Source: Anaeramoeba flamelloides (Eukaryota; Metamonada; Anaeramoebidae). Taken from it: 64,000 bases of DNA. The stretch is from contig JANTQA010000030.1 of assembly GCA_027625915.1 (NCBI GenBank), positions 1,364,001 through 1,428,000 of the forward strand, written 5' to 3'. The notes beneath the pieces were generated by a model that was not told the DNA's origin, did not search any database, and saw only the letters and a program-made list of their open reading frames with translations. Below, piece after piece: positions 1-13,193 of this stretch. Both the position numbers and the translations under genes were made by a program. Every line of letters starts with the position of its first letter. Positions within the stretch are counted from its first letter, which is position 1.

Positions 1-240
1 AAATCAATGGATTTTACAGATAAAGCATAAATTAAAGAAAACCGCCGTTAGGTTTTCCAGAATTCAAAAGAATAGAGTAAAATCAAAGATTTAGCCCAAT
101 TCTTTTGAATTATGGAAAACGCCGTTAGGTTTTTTTTACTTTTTGAAATACAAAGAAAATTTTAATAAATTTTCTTTTCATTTCAAAAATTATAAAATAA
201 CTGAGGCACTCTACGGCACTTGAAAGCACTTCCATAATTT
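1..240. repeat. Dispersed hairpin repeat region, copy 1 (hairpin 53-119)
   Basis: Positions 53-119 form a near-perfect hairpin: an arm starting TTTTCCAGAATTCAAAAG is followed about 50 bases later by its reverse complement. It is flanked by the phrase 'cgttaggttttttttact' and by 'ggcactctac' near 205. The same hairpin and flanking phrases recur at 14663-14730, 14997-15062, 15247-15312, 34417-34484, 35382-35449 and 63217-63285, so this is an interspersed family. No coding potential is seen. The parent element is unknown. A foldback-type transposon end is a guess. Confidence 0.6.
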
Positions 241-1679
241 CTAATTTTTGTTTAGAATTTTGAATAAAGATTTCATAATTTTCTTTATCATTTATCAATG
301 GCAAGAAAAATAAAGATTCTTAATTTTGAATAATATCAAATAGATATTATTCTTATTATTTTTGTTTATTTGGATTAATTCTTTAATCGGAATTTTTCGA
401 TTTTCTTCATTGGATGGGCATTCAAATTCATTTTTTTTTTTTTTTTTTTGAAGAGAGGAAATGAATAAAAATAATTGATTTTTGAAATGTTCTTTGTTTG
501 AGGTGTTTTGAAATTAGTTGGCCGAATTAAATTATTTTAGAAAATTTTTTTACCAATTTTTGGTTCATTTTTCGTTGGGAATATTGTTACCTTAGCTTTG
601 AATAAAGTATTTTATTGGTTTAAATGTTAAGAAAGTTTGTAAAATTGGTTGTTCTTGAAAATATTATTTGTCAAGAACAGTTTTATATGGAATGTTTTAA
701 AAATTACAAAAATGGAAATTGAACAAAGATTTTTTGTTATTTGATTGAATTTAACAGTAAAGAACCAAAATTATTTACCAAAATTACAATTACAAATTGT
801 GATCCTTCATAAAAAAACCCATAATTTATTGTTCGATATTATTTATAATAGATTTTTTCGAGACATTTGAACATGTGAACATTGTATCACGAATATGATT
901 TACTTTCAATTACAACGTACTTTATACTTGGCAATTGTATAGTAATGGTAATTGCTTAAGATCACTAATAACAAAAAGGATTTTCATTATATAAAATTCA
1001 AATCTAAAATCTCATCAAAAGAGTATTTTTTTTGAATGTTTTTTTTTTTGTTTTGGTTGGAATAAACGCAATAGAACTAAAATTGTTGTTAGTTTGTTCT
1101 AATGATATTTTTGAGAAAATGTGACTGTTTCTTTCTTTGATCCCAAACAACTTTCTTTATTTTTGTGAATTTTTTTTTTTTGAAATTTTATGGACAGAAA
1201 GAAGATGAAAAGCAATTTTCTAAAAGTTAAAGCTAAGAAGATTTTAAAAGTATGCAAAAAAAGATTTGTCAGCTCAAATAGAATAGACCAGTGTTCAATT
1301 AATCAAACTTTTGGTTTTCTTTAGAAAATTGCTTTACTATTGTTTGAAAATTTTATTTGTGAAAAATTAAAGGAGTGTACCCAAAAAAAATTGTTTGGGC
1401 TGTGAAAAGAGTTTTTTTTTAGGTTTTGATCAAAAACACCCAAAACCAAATTATTGAGATTAAATCGTAAAAAAATTTTTTGTTTTTTGTTTTGTGTTTT
1501 GTGTTTTGCCAAGGAAAATTCGATTCCAGTTTTTTTGGATTAACGAAACAGGTGTTCAATTTTCATTTTAAACAAAAATTGGAAAAAAAAAAAAAATTAT
1601 TCAGCAACACAGGTAGTGAGAAAATTAAACAAGTTTTAATTTTCAAAAAGTAAAGAAAAAAGAGAAAGGAATTTGCAAT
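241..1679. other. Gene-free AT-rich stretch
   Basis: A/T homopolymers and short random open frames; no coding composition, RNA gene or inverted repeat recognised. A 63-codon minus-strand frame at 1321-1512 lacks an ATG. It could in principle be a further exon of the secreted-protein gene at 1680-2127, but no convincing acceptor was found. Confidence 0.5.
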
Positions 1680-2127
1680 TTAAAAATTAAAACAAAAAAA
1701 AATTACATAATAAGTAAAAGGCATAGCAGAATCTATTGCAACAGTTTTTAACTGACTATGATCAGAGTGGGGTTGTGTGATCATGTCGTCTGGTCCACAA
1801 AGACTACACCCGCCTTTATAAAAAGAAATTTTTACAAATTAGGGAAAAAGACAAAGAAAAGAAAATAGAATAAAAAAAAAATTTTTGAAAAAATTTGCTT
1901 TTGAATTTGAAAGGGATACCAGAGCTGAATTCACCAGAGGGAAAGTAATTGCACTTGATTTGGTCTCCTTCTTTAAAATTCTGTGATTCTTGATTACAAA
2001 AACAAAGGCATTCAGGATAAGAACCACTATAACCACCCTCGCACATAAAAGGGCACATACACTTGGATGTTACGAGTGAGAATAAGGAAAGACTAAAAAG
2101 TAGAACTAAAATAATTTTCATTTTCAA
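1680..2127 (-). CDS. Small secreted cysteine-rich protein, two exons
   Basis: Function not recognised. The ATG at 2127 opens a clear signal peptide (Lys-Met-Lys, a Leu/Val/Phe core, then TSK before the first Cys). The mature start is packed with Cys (KCMCPFMC, then CLCFC). The frame then turns into A/T-rich noise exactly at a GTATCC donor (2127-1920 = exon 1, phase 1). Joining to the AG before 1813 restores a Cys-bearing frame beginning GGCSLCGPDD that runs to a TAA at 1680-1682, giving about 113 residues with a 106-nt intron. The last eight residues are hydrophobic and low in complexity, so a further intron near 1700 is possible. About ten cysteines suggest disulfide bonds in a secreted or lysosomal protein. 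The signal peptide and splice are read from the sequence; the location is inferred. Confidence 0.6.
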
Positions 2128-5091
2128 AAAATGCTTTTTGAGAAAAAATGAAATTTTTTTTTTTGAATTTTATGGCAAAATTATGATTGAAATTATTTCG
2201 AATCAACTCTATTAATTGGTGTTGACTATTATCTACCGTTTTGCTTTGAAGCCTAAATAAACATTAATTGGCTTATAGATTTTTATTTTTTAACAAAAAA
2301 TTTTTCTTTTATAGGTTGAATTATCAAATTATATTTGTGGACATTTAAAACTTGTTCTTTTTTCAATTTACTTCCAGGAGTCAATACCAAGATACAGTTT
2401 GACCATAATTTCAATAAACCTTTAAAAAAATGGTGAATAAGTTCGACTCACTTTTAAAATTAAACCTTATTACTAAAGAAAAGTAAGATCATTTATTTGG
2501 ATTTAAATAATAAATGAGATGAAATTTTCACTTTATTTCAGTATACCTTATTCCTTTTACTTTAAAATTTCAAATAAAATTTTAGTAAATTTGGATTTTA
2601 GATTAATTTGTTTGACCCTTTTTTGGATTTTTTTAGTGATGATATATTTGGTTTACTGATTATTGAAAGCTGTTAAATTAGAAAAAAGATAATAAATTAA
2701 AAAATTTTCCTATTTACCATTTGAGAAAAATAGTGAAATAGGAAAAAAAGCTTAAGACATTGTTTAATTGAGAACAGAACCAATAACAATAAAAATAAAA
2801 TTTATAAATAAAAGAAAAAAATAAATGATTGAGACAAAATGGAGTATTCAACACAATATTTGTTTTTTAAAATAATATCTTTTGGTCCCACAGAGTTTTT
2901 ATTTATCTATTAGTAAAAATTTGTTGAAAAAATTTACTATTTATTCCCAAACCACTTTATCGATTTGGATTTTGAAAGTAGATTTAAATTGTGTTTGTTG
3001 GATGATTGAAAATAATAAAATGGATTATTCTTAAAAGTTAATTGGTTTCTTCTGTTTATTTGATCAATTTCGTTTTCACTTTGAGAGTTTGTTGGTGAAT
3101 TTTGATTTGAACTGGTTTCTTCAGTTAACTATCATTAATCACCAAAAAAAATAAAAACGAGAATAGAATTATTGAACACTTCATAAAAGTTGTAATACAA
3201 CAAAGATAAAAAAATGAAGAAATTTTGATAATCAAGTGGATTTAAATTGTTTTTAAAGGACTAACCTCGATTAAAATTTTTTACCTAAAGTTAATAGAGA
3301 TTGAGAAAATTGTTTGCTAATTACTTTGATTAGAAAAACTCTATTTATTTTTAATATTAAATATATTTTATAGATAAGAAATCCTTCTTTAGAAATTGGT
3401 CAAAAAAAAAAAAAAATTAGACTAATTTCCAAAGACAAATAAAAAAAATATTATAATTCATAATTATATCAACAAATATTAGTATTATTGATTATTGGAA
3501 ATCTTTTTCTTAGGGTTTTTCTAATTGAGGTTTTTTTTTTTTTTTTTTGTTTTTGTGGGGAGTTGGAACAGAGAGTAACATCAAGTATATTTATTATTAT
3601 TATTATTTTTTTATTATTTTTTTCATTCTTATTACTGTATAGAAAATTTATTGGCTTTCCAATCAAAAAAAAACAATTGCTTGTAAAAATACAAATTTAT
3701 TATTATCTTTGATCCAATTATATAAAAAAAGGTGTAAAGCTTTAAAATAAATGTATAAACTGTGAGCCCCCTCTTATTAATAGATAAAAAAGAAATAAAA
3801 TAAGTTATTTTTTGGTGAGTGATAGATTGGCTTACTTAGATTTCATATTTTTCTTGATTTTAGTTTTTTTTTCAAACTCGCTTTAATTTTTTTTTTTTTT
3901 TGTGAAAAATTTCAGATTTTCTATAATGAAACTAGAAATGTAAACACCATTTCACACATAATTCAAGCCAAAAATGAATTATTCACCCCTTTTAAAGAAT
4001 AAAATAAAATAAAACCCTTTTGAAATAATTTAATTAATATCCTTTAGATCACAGTTGAAATCCATAAAAAAAAAAGCTTAACAATGATTAAATTTTCAAA
4101 AAATTAAAATGTAAAATAATTTTTGGTTTATATCAATCAAACTTCTTTATGTGACAATTCTCAAAATCTTTAGAAAATTGAATTATCACAAAAAATTTTT
4201 TCATAGTAAATGTATCCATTTTTAGAAGAAATAAAATAACCCTGATATTTTCAAATATTAATTTGAAGTTTTAATATATTAACGAAATTTCATAATATTT
4301 TTTCTAATTTTTTTTTTTTTACTTTTTTTTACTTTTATTTTTAGACGTTAAACAACATTTCTAGTGTGTAGAACTGAATATTAAAATCGTTATTTTTTTA
4401 TTAAAATAGATAACTTGAATTTATAACAATATTTGTTTTCTAAATTTGATTTTTAATGGGTCAATGATTTTGAAATGGGGTTATATATATGAACTTACCT
4501 TTTTAAAAGAAAAAAGAAAAAGAAAATAAAAAAAAAATGAAAATATAACAATAGAAAAAAACATTGACTAAATACTCGAAATTGGTTTTGTCTACAATTG
4601 GATTTTTATTATCAGAAGGGTATTTCGTAATACTTTCAGATATAGTTAATTTTCTTCTATTAAACTGGATATTTGCTTGGAAATATGTTTATTTATCATA
4701 TTTTTTATTTACCTTATTTTTCAATATTATAAGTATTATTTTTAATAATTTTTAAAATTATTTATACTGGCAAAATAATCTTCATCATAAAAAAATGAAC
4801 AGGAATTAAATTATATTGATATAAATGATGTTTATGGAAAGGTATGGCGATGGTACCACCCTTAAGAAAATTTATATTATACTATTCAATTTTTACCTTT
4901 CGAATGCTTCTATTACCAAGAGTGGTTTTGTTTATATGTTGCTGAATTTTTAAAGAAGAGATTATTTTTCCAAAGTTTAATGAATTAAATTATCAAAAAA
5001 AAAAAAAAAAATAAAGAAATCGACAAAAGCACACTTAATTGGTTTCTTAAACCTCACTTTTTAAGAAATTATTCGATAAAAAATGATATAA
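2128..5091. other. Gene-free AT-rich stretch
   Basis: No gene supported. It contains one repeat-family copy near 2760-3130, listed separately. Apparent frames such as those at 3469-3712 and 4564-4755 are poly-T/TTA translations, or start at TTG, with no family resemblance. A slightly GC-richer patch at 4838-4862 (ggtatggcgatggtaccacc) is unexplained. Confidence 0.5.
2760..3130 (+). repeat. Dispersed repeat family R4, copy 1
   Basis: Shares ordered blocks with 16200-16650 (same strand) and 46530-46880 (opposite strand), most clearly the phrase 'gtagatttaaattgtatttg' followed by 'attgaaaataata' and a 'ttggtttcttc' block. The 46-kb copy keeps an open frame upstream of this block, so the family may derive from the 3' part of a gene or transposon. 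Element ends were not resolved. Confidence 0.45.
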
Positions 5092-5590
5092 AGTAGTGGA
5101 AAAAATTCTGGATCTGAAAAAAATCCTGACAAGTTTTTTAATTGTGACTATTAGGAAAATTGTTAGGTAATTTCTTTTATTTTAAAATCAAATCCTTTTT
5201 TTTAAGAATCAAACTTTTAAAATTATAACTCGCCCACTTATTAGAATGATGATTAATGGAATTACACTTTTTCAAAACACCATTCAATAAATCAAAAAAC
5301 AAGAATAAAAATTATCATTTTCCAAACTCTAGAAAACCACTATAAAACTCGATTGTTTTTCAATAAAAAGATGATCTACATACCGCTATCAGACAATTAC
5401 TTGAGTATTCTAGATATCCCACTTTAACGAACTTGAGGTAGGTTTATTGCTTGAGTTCATAAAAAAAACATGAATATTTCTAAAAGGGATTTGATTATAA
5501 ATAAAAGAGGTTACACTACAATTCTCCTACTATTAATTATTAAAAATCTTGTCAGGGATTTTTTTCATGCCGGATATTTTTTTCCCTACT
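5092..5590 (+). mobile_element. Non-autonomous inverted-repeat element M2, copy 1
   Basis: About 500 bp bounded by AGTAGTGGAAAAAAT and ATTTTTTTCCCTACT. The inverted termini continue for roughly 70-80 bases, including the shared core 'aaaaatcctgacaag' and its complement. The same element lies at 30240-31320 (interrupted) and in reverse at 53577-54050, with matching internal sequence such as 'aactcgcccacttatt' and 'caaaaaacaagaat'. There is no transposase frame, so it is a MITE-like passenger. Flanks read TATAA on both sides, a possible target duplication. Confidence 0.7.
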
Positions 5591-6183
5591 TATATATAAA
5601 TTTTTTTTTAAAAATGAGGTTTATTTTTTGGATTCTCCCCAATTCAAAAAAAACAACTAATTTTCGAAAAAAATGTAAAATTGTAAAAAAAGATCAAATT
5701 CAATTTTTTATTTGAAATTCTCTTAAAATAAAAGTCTTTTAAACTTCAAAATAGATTTAAAATAGACACAGTTGCAAATACTGAATTAGATGTTGTATTG
5801 GAACAAGAAAATTAATAAAGTACAACTTATCCGAAATAGTTTTGTCTTCTCTTAAGACTGCTATTTTAGGCTGTTGTATGTGAAATTTCAAAAAGCCTTA
5901 ATAAATTTCCATCTTTCCCAAATAAAAGGAAAAAATTTTTTAATTCCTTCCTATTACAAAACTTTAATTATCTGCAAAATTAAAACCTTTGTGAAAAACA
6001 AAGCCAAAAATGTATTTTGAAAACAAAGTACCCTAAAATAATCATTCAATATAATTAATTGACTTTTTAAAAGATCTCGACTGTTTTTGGGATTATTAAA
6101 AAAAAATGTTCTTTATTTTTTTTCTTCTTCTTTTTGATTTTGACTCTTTTGAATTTAGATTTTTCTTCATAAATAAACCGGCA
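5591..6183. other. Intergenic AT-rich stretch
   Basis: No gene or repeat recognised. An upstream ATG at 6106 is in frame with the next gene but would add a Phe-rich tract encoded by poly-T, so it is treated as leader. Confidence 0.5.
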
Positions 6184-7239
6184 ATGAGTAATAAAACACA
6201 ACAAATTAAGACTATCTCCCAACTAACAGAAAACACCAAAACTAAGAGTGTTCCACAACAAACAGTTAATCAACAAATGAGCTATTCTACCTCCCAAAAT
6301 ACAAACGCGCAGGGATTTATGTTTTACCAACAACAAGATCCACGTAACAATTACCATCATCAAACTCTGAGAGTTCCTTTTGAACCTCAAATGTATAATG
6401 TACAGACGATGAACCTTCCCATGAGAAGAGAACAATTTCCAAATTTTATTCCGTAAAAACTTTTTGTCTTTCGAAATTAGAAACAAATCATTATAATTCT
6501 TTCACATAAACAACCCTTTTTCTTGTTATATATTGAAAAAAAAAAAAAAAGTACTTTTCAAAGAGAATTTCAACTACGAAATAACCCAAACTTCCAAAAC
6601 CCTTTCTTTCAACCAAGAGTTTACCAAAATAATCCCAAAATAATTTCCATCCAAAAGATCGACAATTTTCACCATTCCACCAACAAAAAAACCAAAGACA
6701 TCAAGACTTTAAACAAAGAAAAAATTATAACAACAATAACCCAAGGTACTTTCATAATAACCAAAATCAAAAAATTAACAAAGATAAAAATGAAGAAACA
6801 AAGGTAATTGAGGAAACAAAAGGAATTGAACAAAATTCTAACCAAAGAAACAACAAATAAAAATGAATTTCAAAACAATTCGAAAGAAGAAACTAACAAA
6901 AAAAAAGAAACAGAAAATTATATTACAGTTGAAGAGCATTTTAAAAAGCAAAAGGAAAAGAAAACAGAAAAAAATAAAATTGAAATCAAAAAGAGAGATT
7001 GTAAAGAACTTGAAAACCATGTTCAATTGAAAAAAGAAGATGAAGACGATCTTGAATTTGTAAATTTTTCTTATTTTCTTTTTTTTTTAAAAAAAATATC
7101 ATTTTTCCTCTTGAAATACTTTTGATTTAAATCTATTGAGTGGAATTTATTTCATTTTTTTGCAATCCAAATTCAATTGAAAAATAAAAGGATCAATATT
7201 TTCATTCAGCTTTCTGAAAATTGCAAAAAAGAAGAATAA
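6184..7239 (+). pseudogene. Gln/Asn-rich protein gene, three exons, with two frame slips
   Basis: Not recognised as a family; composition is that of a disordered, prion-like, possibly RNA-binding protein. Exon 1 (6184-6452) starts MSNKTQQIKT and is rich in Gln, Asn and Ser. A GTAAAA donor at 6453 and an AG before 6564 join phase 2 to a fitting frame (EFQLRNNPNF). Exon 2 carries the same Asn/Gln style in one frame to about 6640, then in a second frame to about 6850 (HQQKNQRHQ, RKNYNNNN), then in a third, Glu/Lys-rich frame to 7059 (KKEDEDDLEF). A GTAAAT donor at 7060 and an ATTCAG acceptor at 7209 add a short last exon ending at TAA 7239. The first slip would vanish if a CCC run were CCCC. So either the gene is decaying or the assembly has indels here. 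No paralogue is certain. Confidence 0.5.
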
Positions 7240-7839
7240 TTCTAAAAATCACCAAAGTGTCCAATTCTAAAAGGGAAAAATAAGAAAAAAAGCGATAGTT
7301 CACCAAATGAAATTCTTTAAATATTCGACTTTGATCTTTAAAAACAATTTTTGAAACGATTAATGAATATTTTGATCAATTGTTTTGTCAACAAATAGTA
7401 TTTTGAATCCAAATCCGTTTAAACAAAAACAATTAAGGGATCAGTACTCTACAACAACCAGGCAAATTTTTGAAAATATGTTATTTTGTGACTGTCTCTA
7501 CTTACAAATTTTAGACACGTGAATTGTCAAAAAATTCTGATCGACAAAGAAACCCAAAAAAGAAAATTTTTTTACTGAGAACAAATTTTTTTTTCTTATT
7601 TTTTCTGAAAAAGAAAACATATAAATTCATTTTATTTCTCTTATCATAACAAATTTTTACCCCGTTTTTATTACCATTCCCTTCATTATTATTCCCACAA
7701 CAACAAGTCTTTGTTACCAGAAATATTAATATAAAGATTTTTTTTCTTTTTTGAGATAAAACTTTTGGTTAACCAAAAAAATTGATTTATTATACTGATT
7801 GAAAAAATAATTGTATTTTTTCAAGAATGGTAGTGACTG
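7240..7839. other. Gene-free AT-rich stretch
   Basis: No gene, RNA or repeat recognised. Confidence 0.5.
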
Positions 7840-8273
7840 TTGAGAGAAAAATGTTTGACACAGAAAAATGGTTGGACACCATTTTTAATTAGGAACATTA
7901 GTAAAATTGAAAATCAAATCCTATTTATAACTAGGTGACTAATATATAAATCCAGGTTTAAATGTGTTACAAGTTCATTAATCTGTGGTGTGTGTAGAAT
8001 ACTCATTTGATTGGTTGATAACTAATGTAGATCATGCTATTTTAACAAAATCCCAAGTTTTAGTAAAGTTTACTATTAATTCTGAAAATGGTAATTTTTA
8101 AACTTGCTTTAGACTATAAGAGATAAGGTTTTTGAAAAAATAGAATTACATTAGTCGTTATTCTAATAAGTAGATTATTGTTACTTTCTTTAGTTATTTC
8201 ACAAACAAAATAAATTAAAATCATTTTCAGTAAAGTTCACAATTAAAATTGCTGTCCAACATTTTTCTCTCAA
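7840..8273. mobile_element. Possible small inverted-repeat element M6
   Basis: The ends carry TTGAGAGAAAAATGTTTGAC and the complement of TTGAGAGAAAAATGTTGGAC, about 430 bp apart, followed on both sides by related 'caattttaatt'-type sequence. No transposase frame is present and no clear target duplication was found. A Tc1/mariner-type MITE is plausible but not shown. Confidence 0.45.
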
Positions 8274-8486
8274 GAGAGAGAATCATTAACGTTTTAAAGT
8301 CATTTAAAAATTTTACCAAGAAATTGTGTTTTTGATCTAAGATGAAATTCGATTTTTCAAAATAAAATTTTCTTGAAGGTATTTAGGATTTTTTCATTTT
8401 TATTATAAAAATTTAAAATCAATTTTTTTCTGACTAAAAAATGGTATAAATTGTTATAAGGGTTCTTGTGAATAAGGCCAAAGAAT

Positions 8487-9120
8487 TTGTTAAAAAAATT
8501 TTTAAAAACTAAAAATTATTTATCAAAAACTCAAAAATATTTAGGTTATCCATCAAGCTCAACAATTCTAAAATTTAGGACATTTACCAACTACCTAAAT
8601 ATATATTATTATGTAATAAATAAAAATTTAAACAGATTTTGTCCTTTATGTTTAAAATATGAACAGAAGGAAATAATAGAAAATATTGATCACTTTTTAT
8701 GGGCATTCCCTTCCTATGAAAATAATAGATTGATTTTTCTGAATAAGTTAAAAGTATTAAATTTTAATGAAATAATTTTAAATTATGATACAGTCAGTTT
8801 CACTTTTAAGGCACAAACTTTCAACGAAATTTAAGGCACAATTAAAATCTCAAATTAAAGCACAAAATTCAGATTCGAGTAAAATAAATTGTAAAAAAAA
8901 ATACAATTCCAAATTTTGTGCCTTAATTTGAGAGTTTTTTGTGTCTTAAATTCCGTTGAAAGTTTGTACCTTAAAAGTGGAACTGAATGTAGCTTAAAAT
9001 TATTTTTATTAATTAATAATTGTAAAATCTATGATTTTACACTTAAATTTCCGAAAGAAAATTGAAATAAAAGGGCAACTGTAGCGTAATTTACACTTTC
9101 TCCTCAATAAAAAAAAAAAA
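8487..9120 (+). mobile_element. LINE 3' fragment (RT C-terminal zinc-binding region), copy 1
   Basis: Positions 8487-8788 encode a frame with CPLCLKYEQKEIIENIDHFL, the CxxC...H pattern found at the C-terminus of many non-LTR reverse transcriptases (zf-RVT-like). After an inserted M1 element (8791-8989) the sequence resumes at about 8990 and ends in an A-rich tail near 9120, as expected for a LINE 3' end. A second copy at 33652-34352 matches on both sides of the insertion, which confirms the interruption. Only the 3' end is present: no RT catalytic motif, endonuclease or ORF1. It is a 5'-truncated dead copy. Confidence 0.65.
8791..8989. mobile_element. M1 palindromic MITE, copy a (in LINE)
   Basis: 199 bp flanked by TA on both sides. 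The ends are CAGTCAGTTTCACTTTTAAG and the complement of a nearly identical arm; each arm is about 90 bp with a short A-rich centre, so the whole element folds on itself. TA duplication with a CAGT terminus is typical of Tc1/mariner-type MITEs. Comparison with the LINE copy at 34.2 kb shows the uninterrupted site. Confidence 0.8.
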
Positions 9121-9639
9121 ATTTAAAATTTTTTTGCAATTTTTAATCATTTTTTGAAAACCTGAGAACGATTTTTTTAAAAATAATAAATAATAAATAA
9201 TTTTTGCTTATTAGATCTCAATTTAATTGAGAAAATCTTGTTAAGCTTCTATCAAATATTCATTTATCAAATCATATATACTTCAATTAGTTTTATTGGC
9301 TGAGATTTGTATTAAAATATTTATTATAAAAAATAATAACAAAATAAAAAATTTTCTTTTTCCAAATCAAGACTTTCCAACATAAAACAAAAAATATATT
9401 TTCCCATTTCCAAGAATTAACTCAATTGTTAATAAAAATAATAGGTTACTTTTTTGAGTTTTATATTCGAGATATGTGAAATTTGAATTCCAAAAAAGAG
9501 ACTCAAATTAATAAATTGTTTAAATGGGGTGAACTCATCCATTTAATCAGTCGAAATACAAATTAAAAAAAAAAAAATTTGAAGATCTTTAAAAGATTTC
9601 ATTTTATTTTTAAAAAATACTACCCCCTTAAGGTTCAAG
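9121..9639. other. Gene-free AT-rich stretch
   Basis: No gene or repeat recognised. Confidence 0.5.
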
Positions 9640-10060
9640 TCAAACGGTTAAAAATAATTTTCTGAAATTAAAAAAAAAATGTAGCAATTTTTTTCTAAGA
9701 TCTAATAACAACCAAAAACTCACCAACATGTGTCTGATTGATTTCAAAAAAATCAACAATGTAAATCCAAGAACATTTTTTAAAAAAATGTACCAAAGAG
9801 AGACACTCGGTTTCCAATTCAAATGGTTAAAATTTATAATTTTGAAAACAGCTGTGTTAGTTTTGAAGTATATATCTTTCGCACCTTTTGAGATATGAAT
9901 AGATTTTTTTTTTCATTTTTTTCATTTCTTCAAATGAGTTATTTTTATCTCAAGAATATTACAAAACCCTTACTTTGTAGAATTTAGAGGGTTACAATAA
10001 TAACCACAACCAAGATTAAATCGAATTAAATTTAACGGTGTACTTAAAGAAAAACAATTT
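9640..10060 (-). repeat. Dispersed repeat family R5, copy 1
   Basis: The reverse complement aligns by eye with 31390-31770 over several hundred bases, including 'tttaattcgatttaatct', 'tgtggttat' and 'ttttgtaatat', and a shared Asn/Trp-coding block. The minus strand is open in both copies over about 60-70 codons, but with TTG starts and no recognisable protein. Element ends and class are unknown. Confidence 0.5.
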
Positions 10061-10944
10061 GTTTTAAATTGAACAAATTTCAATATTTGAAAATATACAA
10101 AAAAAAACAATAGTATTATTTTTTTTTAATAAAAATTTAATTTTTTTGAAATTGGGAATACTTTTATACCTTTTTTTGATTGATTGGATTTTTACGTATG
10201 AGATTCTATTATTTTTTTTTCTTGATTTGAATTTTTTAGAAATGAAGAAGTGTAATTCCATCATTTTTATGTATAAATCCACAACTTGAGTATGGATCAA
10301 ATCCATAGTAAATAACTAGAACCTTAAAATTCAATTGTCTTGTTTTCCAAAATCATTTCGTACGTTTTAAGAACTACATGGATATGAGGTTTTGCGTATA
10401 CCACCACTACATTAAACTTCATATTTATTGACTTAAAAGAATGTTGAGTTAATAGAGATTGTTAACAATAAGGTTTTTTTTTTATAAAAATATTTCCATT
10501 TGGGACAAAACATTTTCTTTCAATCCAAATTTGAAATTTACCTCGAAAAGGTTCAAAAAACGGAAATACATTTGCTACACTTACTTTTCATGCTGATATC
10601 AAGTATTATAGACTTTATGATAATTGATATAAATATATTAAAATTTAATATGGTTGGTAGGTACATTTGAGGATAAAAAAATTGAGCGATTTTAAATTTA
10701 CCTGTATTTGTGAAAAAATTCTCTCAATTTTTTTATCAAGAAATACTTTTATTCAAAATCCTAGAATTTGAAAATTTTGAATTTCCTTCAATAAACAATC
10801 ATTTAAATCATTTTTATTGGTTAACGCATGGCAAATTTCATTCACCCTTTAACTTAATTTTTGGATATTTGTGAATCAATTGAGGACTTTTTGAAAAAAA
10901 TTACTTTTCTTCCTACTCCAACCTACACCCCAAATTTAAATATT
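10061..10944. other. Gene-free AT-rich stretch
   Basis: A minus-strand 80-codon ATG frame at 10064-10306 (Lys-rich, Ile-rich end) abuts R5 and has no family resemblance; it is not called as a gene. Nothing else was seen. Confidence 0.4.
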
Positions 10945-11115
10945 CGAGCCCTAACTTTATTAAAATAGAAAATTTTTAAAAAGTTTTAATACTAAAAAAG
11001 TCCTCACTTTATTAAAATAGAAAACTTTCCAAAATTTTTAATTCCGAAAAAGTCTTTATATTTTTAAAATAGAAAAAAAAAAAAAAAATTAAAAAAGTAC
11101 CCACTCTTTTAAAAT
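10945..11115. repeat. Degenerate tandem repeat, ~54-bp unit, about 3 copies
   Basis: A unit centred on 'actttattaaaatagaaaa' followed by an A/T stretch and 'aaaaagt' occurs three times (from about 10948, 11000 and 11050), with a partial fourth unit at about 11100. Copies differ by several bases and by poly-A length. Confidence 0.6.
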
Positions 11116-12116
11116 GACTAGATAAAAAAAAAAATTAAAATTAAAACAAAGTTTAATAATTCTATTTCTAATTTTTTTTTTCAGCAAAAGTATTTATGTT
11201 GGAGAATTATAAGATAGGATATAACAAGAAAAATTATTACTAATTGTTTTTTTTTATTATTGCAATATCGAAGAATTATCACTTCTTATTCGGCACCGAA
11301 TTCTACTGGAGATCAAGGATTTTTCACACTGATTCTACAAAAACACCAAGTCATTTTACAATACCTATTTGGATTTTAAAAAAGTATTAACTCACTCACA
11401 CTTGCATGTTCATTTTCTAGTTATACACCAAATTACTATTTTAAAAAATCCAAGTAAAGTGACCGAAAAAAACACAATAAATCGAAAATACTCTTGAATT
11501 TTAGGATAAAGAAGATTTAACATGTTTCTTAATTTATAACAAAAAGTAAACAAATAAAAGGGTTTTATTATTTTCCCATATGTGTAAGGGATCGGTTTTA
11601 TCTTGTTTTTTTTTGTCCCAAGAAATTCAATTTCAAAACTTTTTTTATTTTTTTTTCATTGATCCACAACAATAGTTAATTTTTCTTTTCAAACTTTTTT
11701 TACAAAGAAATAAATATAAATGCAAATTTGTAAATTTATAATTTTAGAAAAAAATAACATTTCATTTGTTATTTTTTTCTTTTATATGAAAACCACGTAT
11801 TTAAAAATCGAATTTTTTTTTTCAGAATAACATAAAAAGATATTTGGCAATTATTTATAACTAACTAATCTGTAAAAAAATTAAGATCATTTCAAAACTG
11901 AAGAAATAAATTAACATAAATAATATTTTTTTCTCATTTGCATACTTGATTTGATACATTTTAAAATTTTATGTTTTTTTTTAATTATTTTTTAGTTTTT
12001 TTCAAAATTTGAACAAACTTTTATTTATACACTACCTCAAATAATTTGAATTCGATTATTAACTGATTTTAAAAAATATATATCTTTTTATTTTCTAATT
12101 TTATTAATATCAATAG
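11116..12116. other. Gene-free AT-rich stretch
   Basis: A slightly GC-richer patch at 11270-11370 reads open in two frames for 20-35 codons but has no convincing splice partner. Otherwise A/T noise. Confidence 0.4.

Positions 12117-13193
<1,077 letters not shown>

Noticed and set aside
5470-5715. 81-codon frame starting at an ATG
   Set aside because: Runs through the right terminus of an M2 element and poly-A sequence; not conserved in the other copies.
11270-11370. Possible exon (two frames open for 20-35 codons)
   Set aside because: No start, splice partner or family resemblance; too short.
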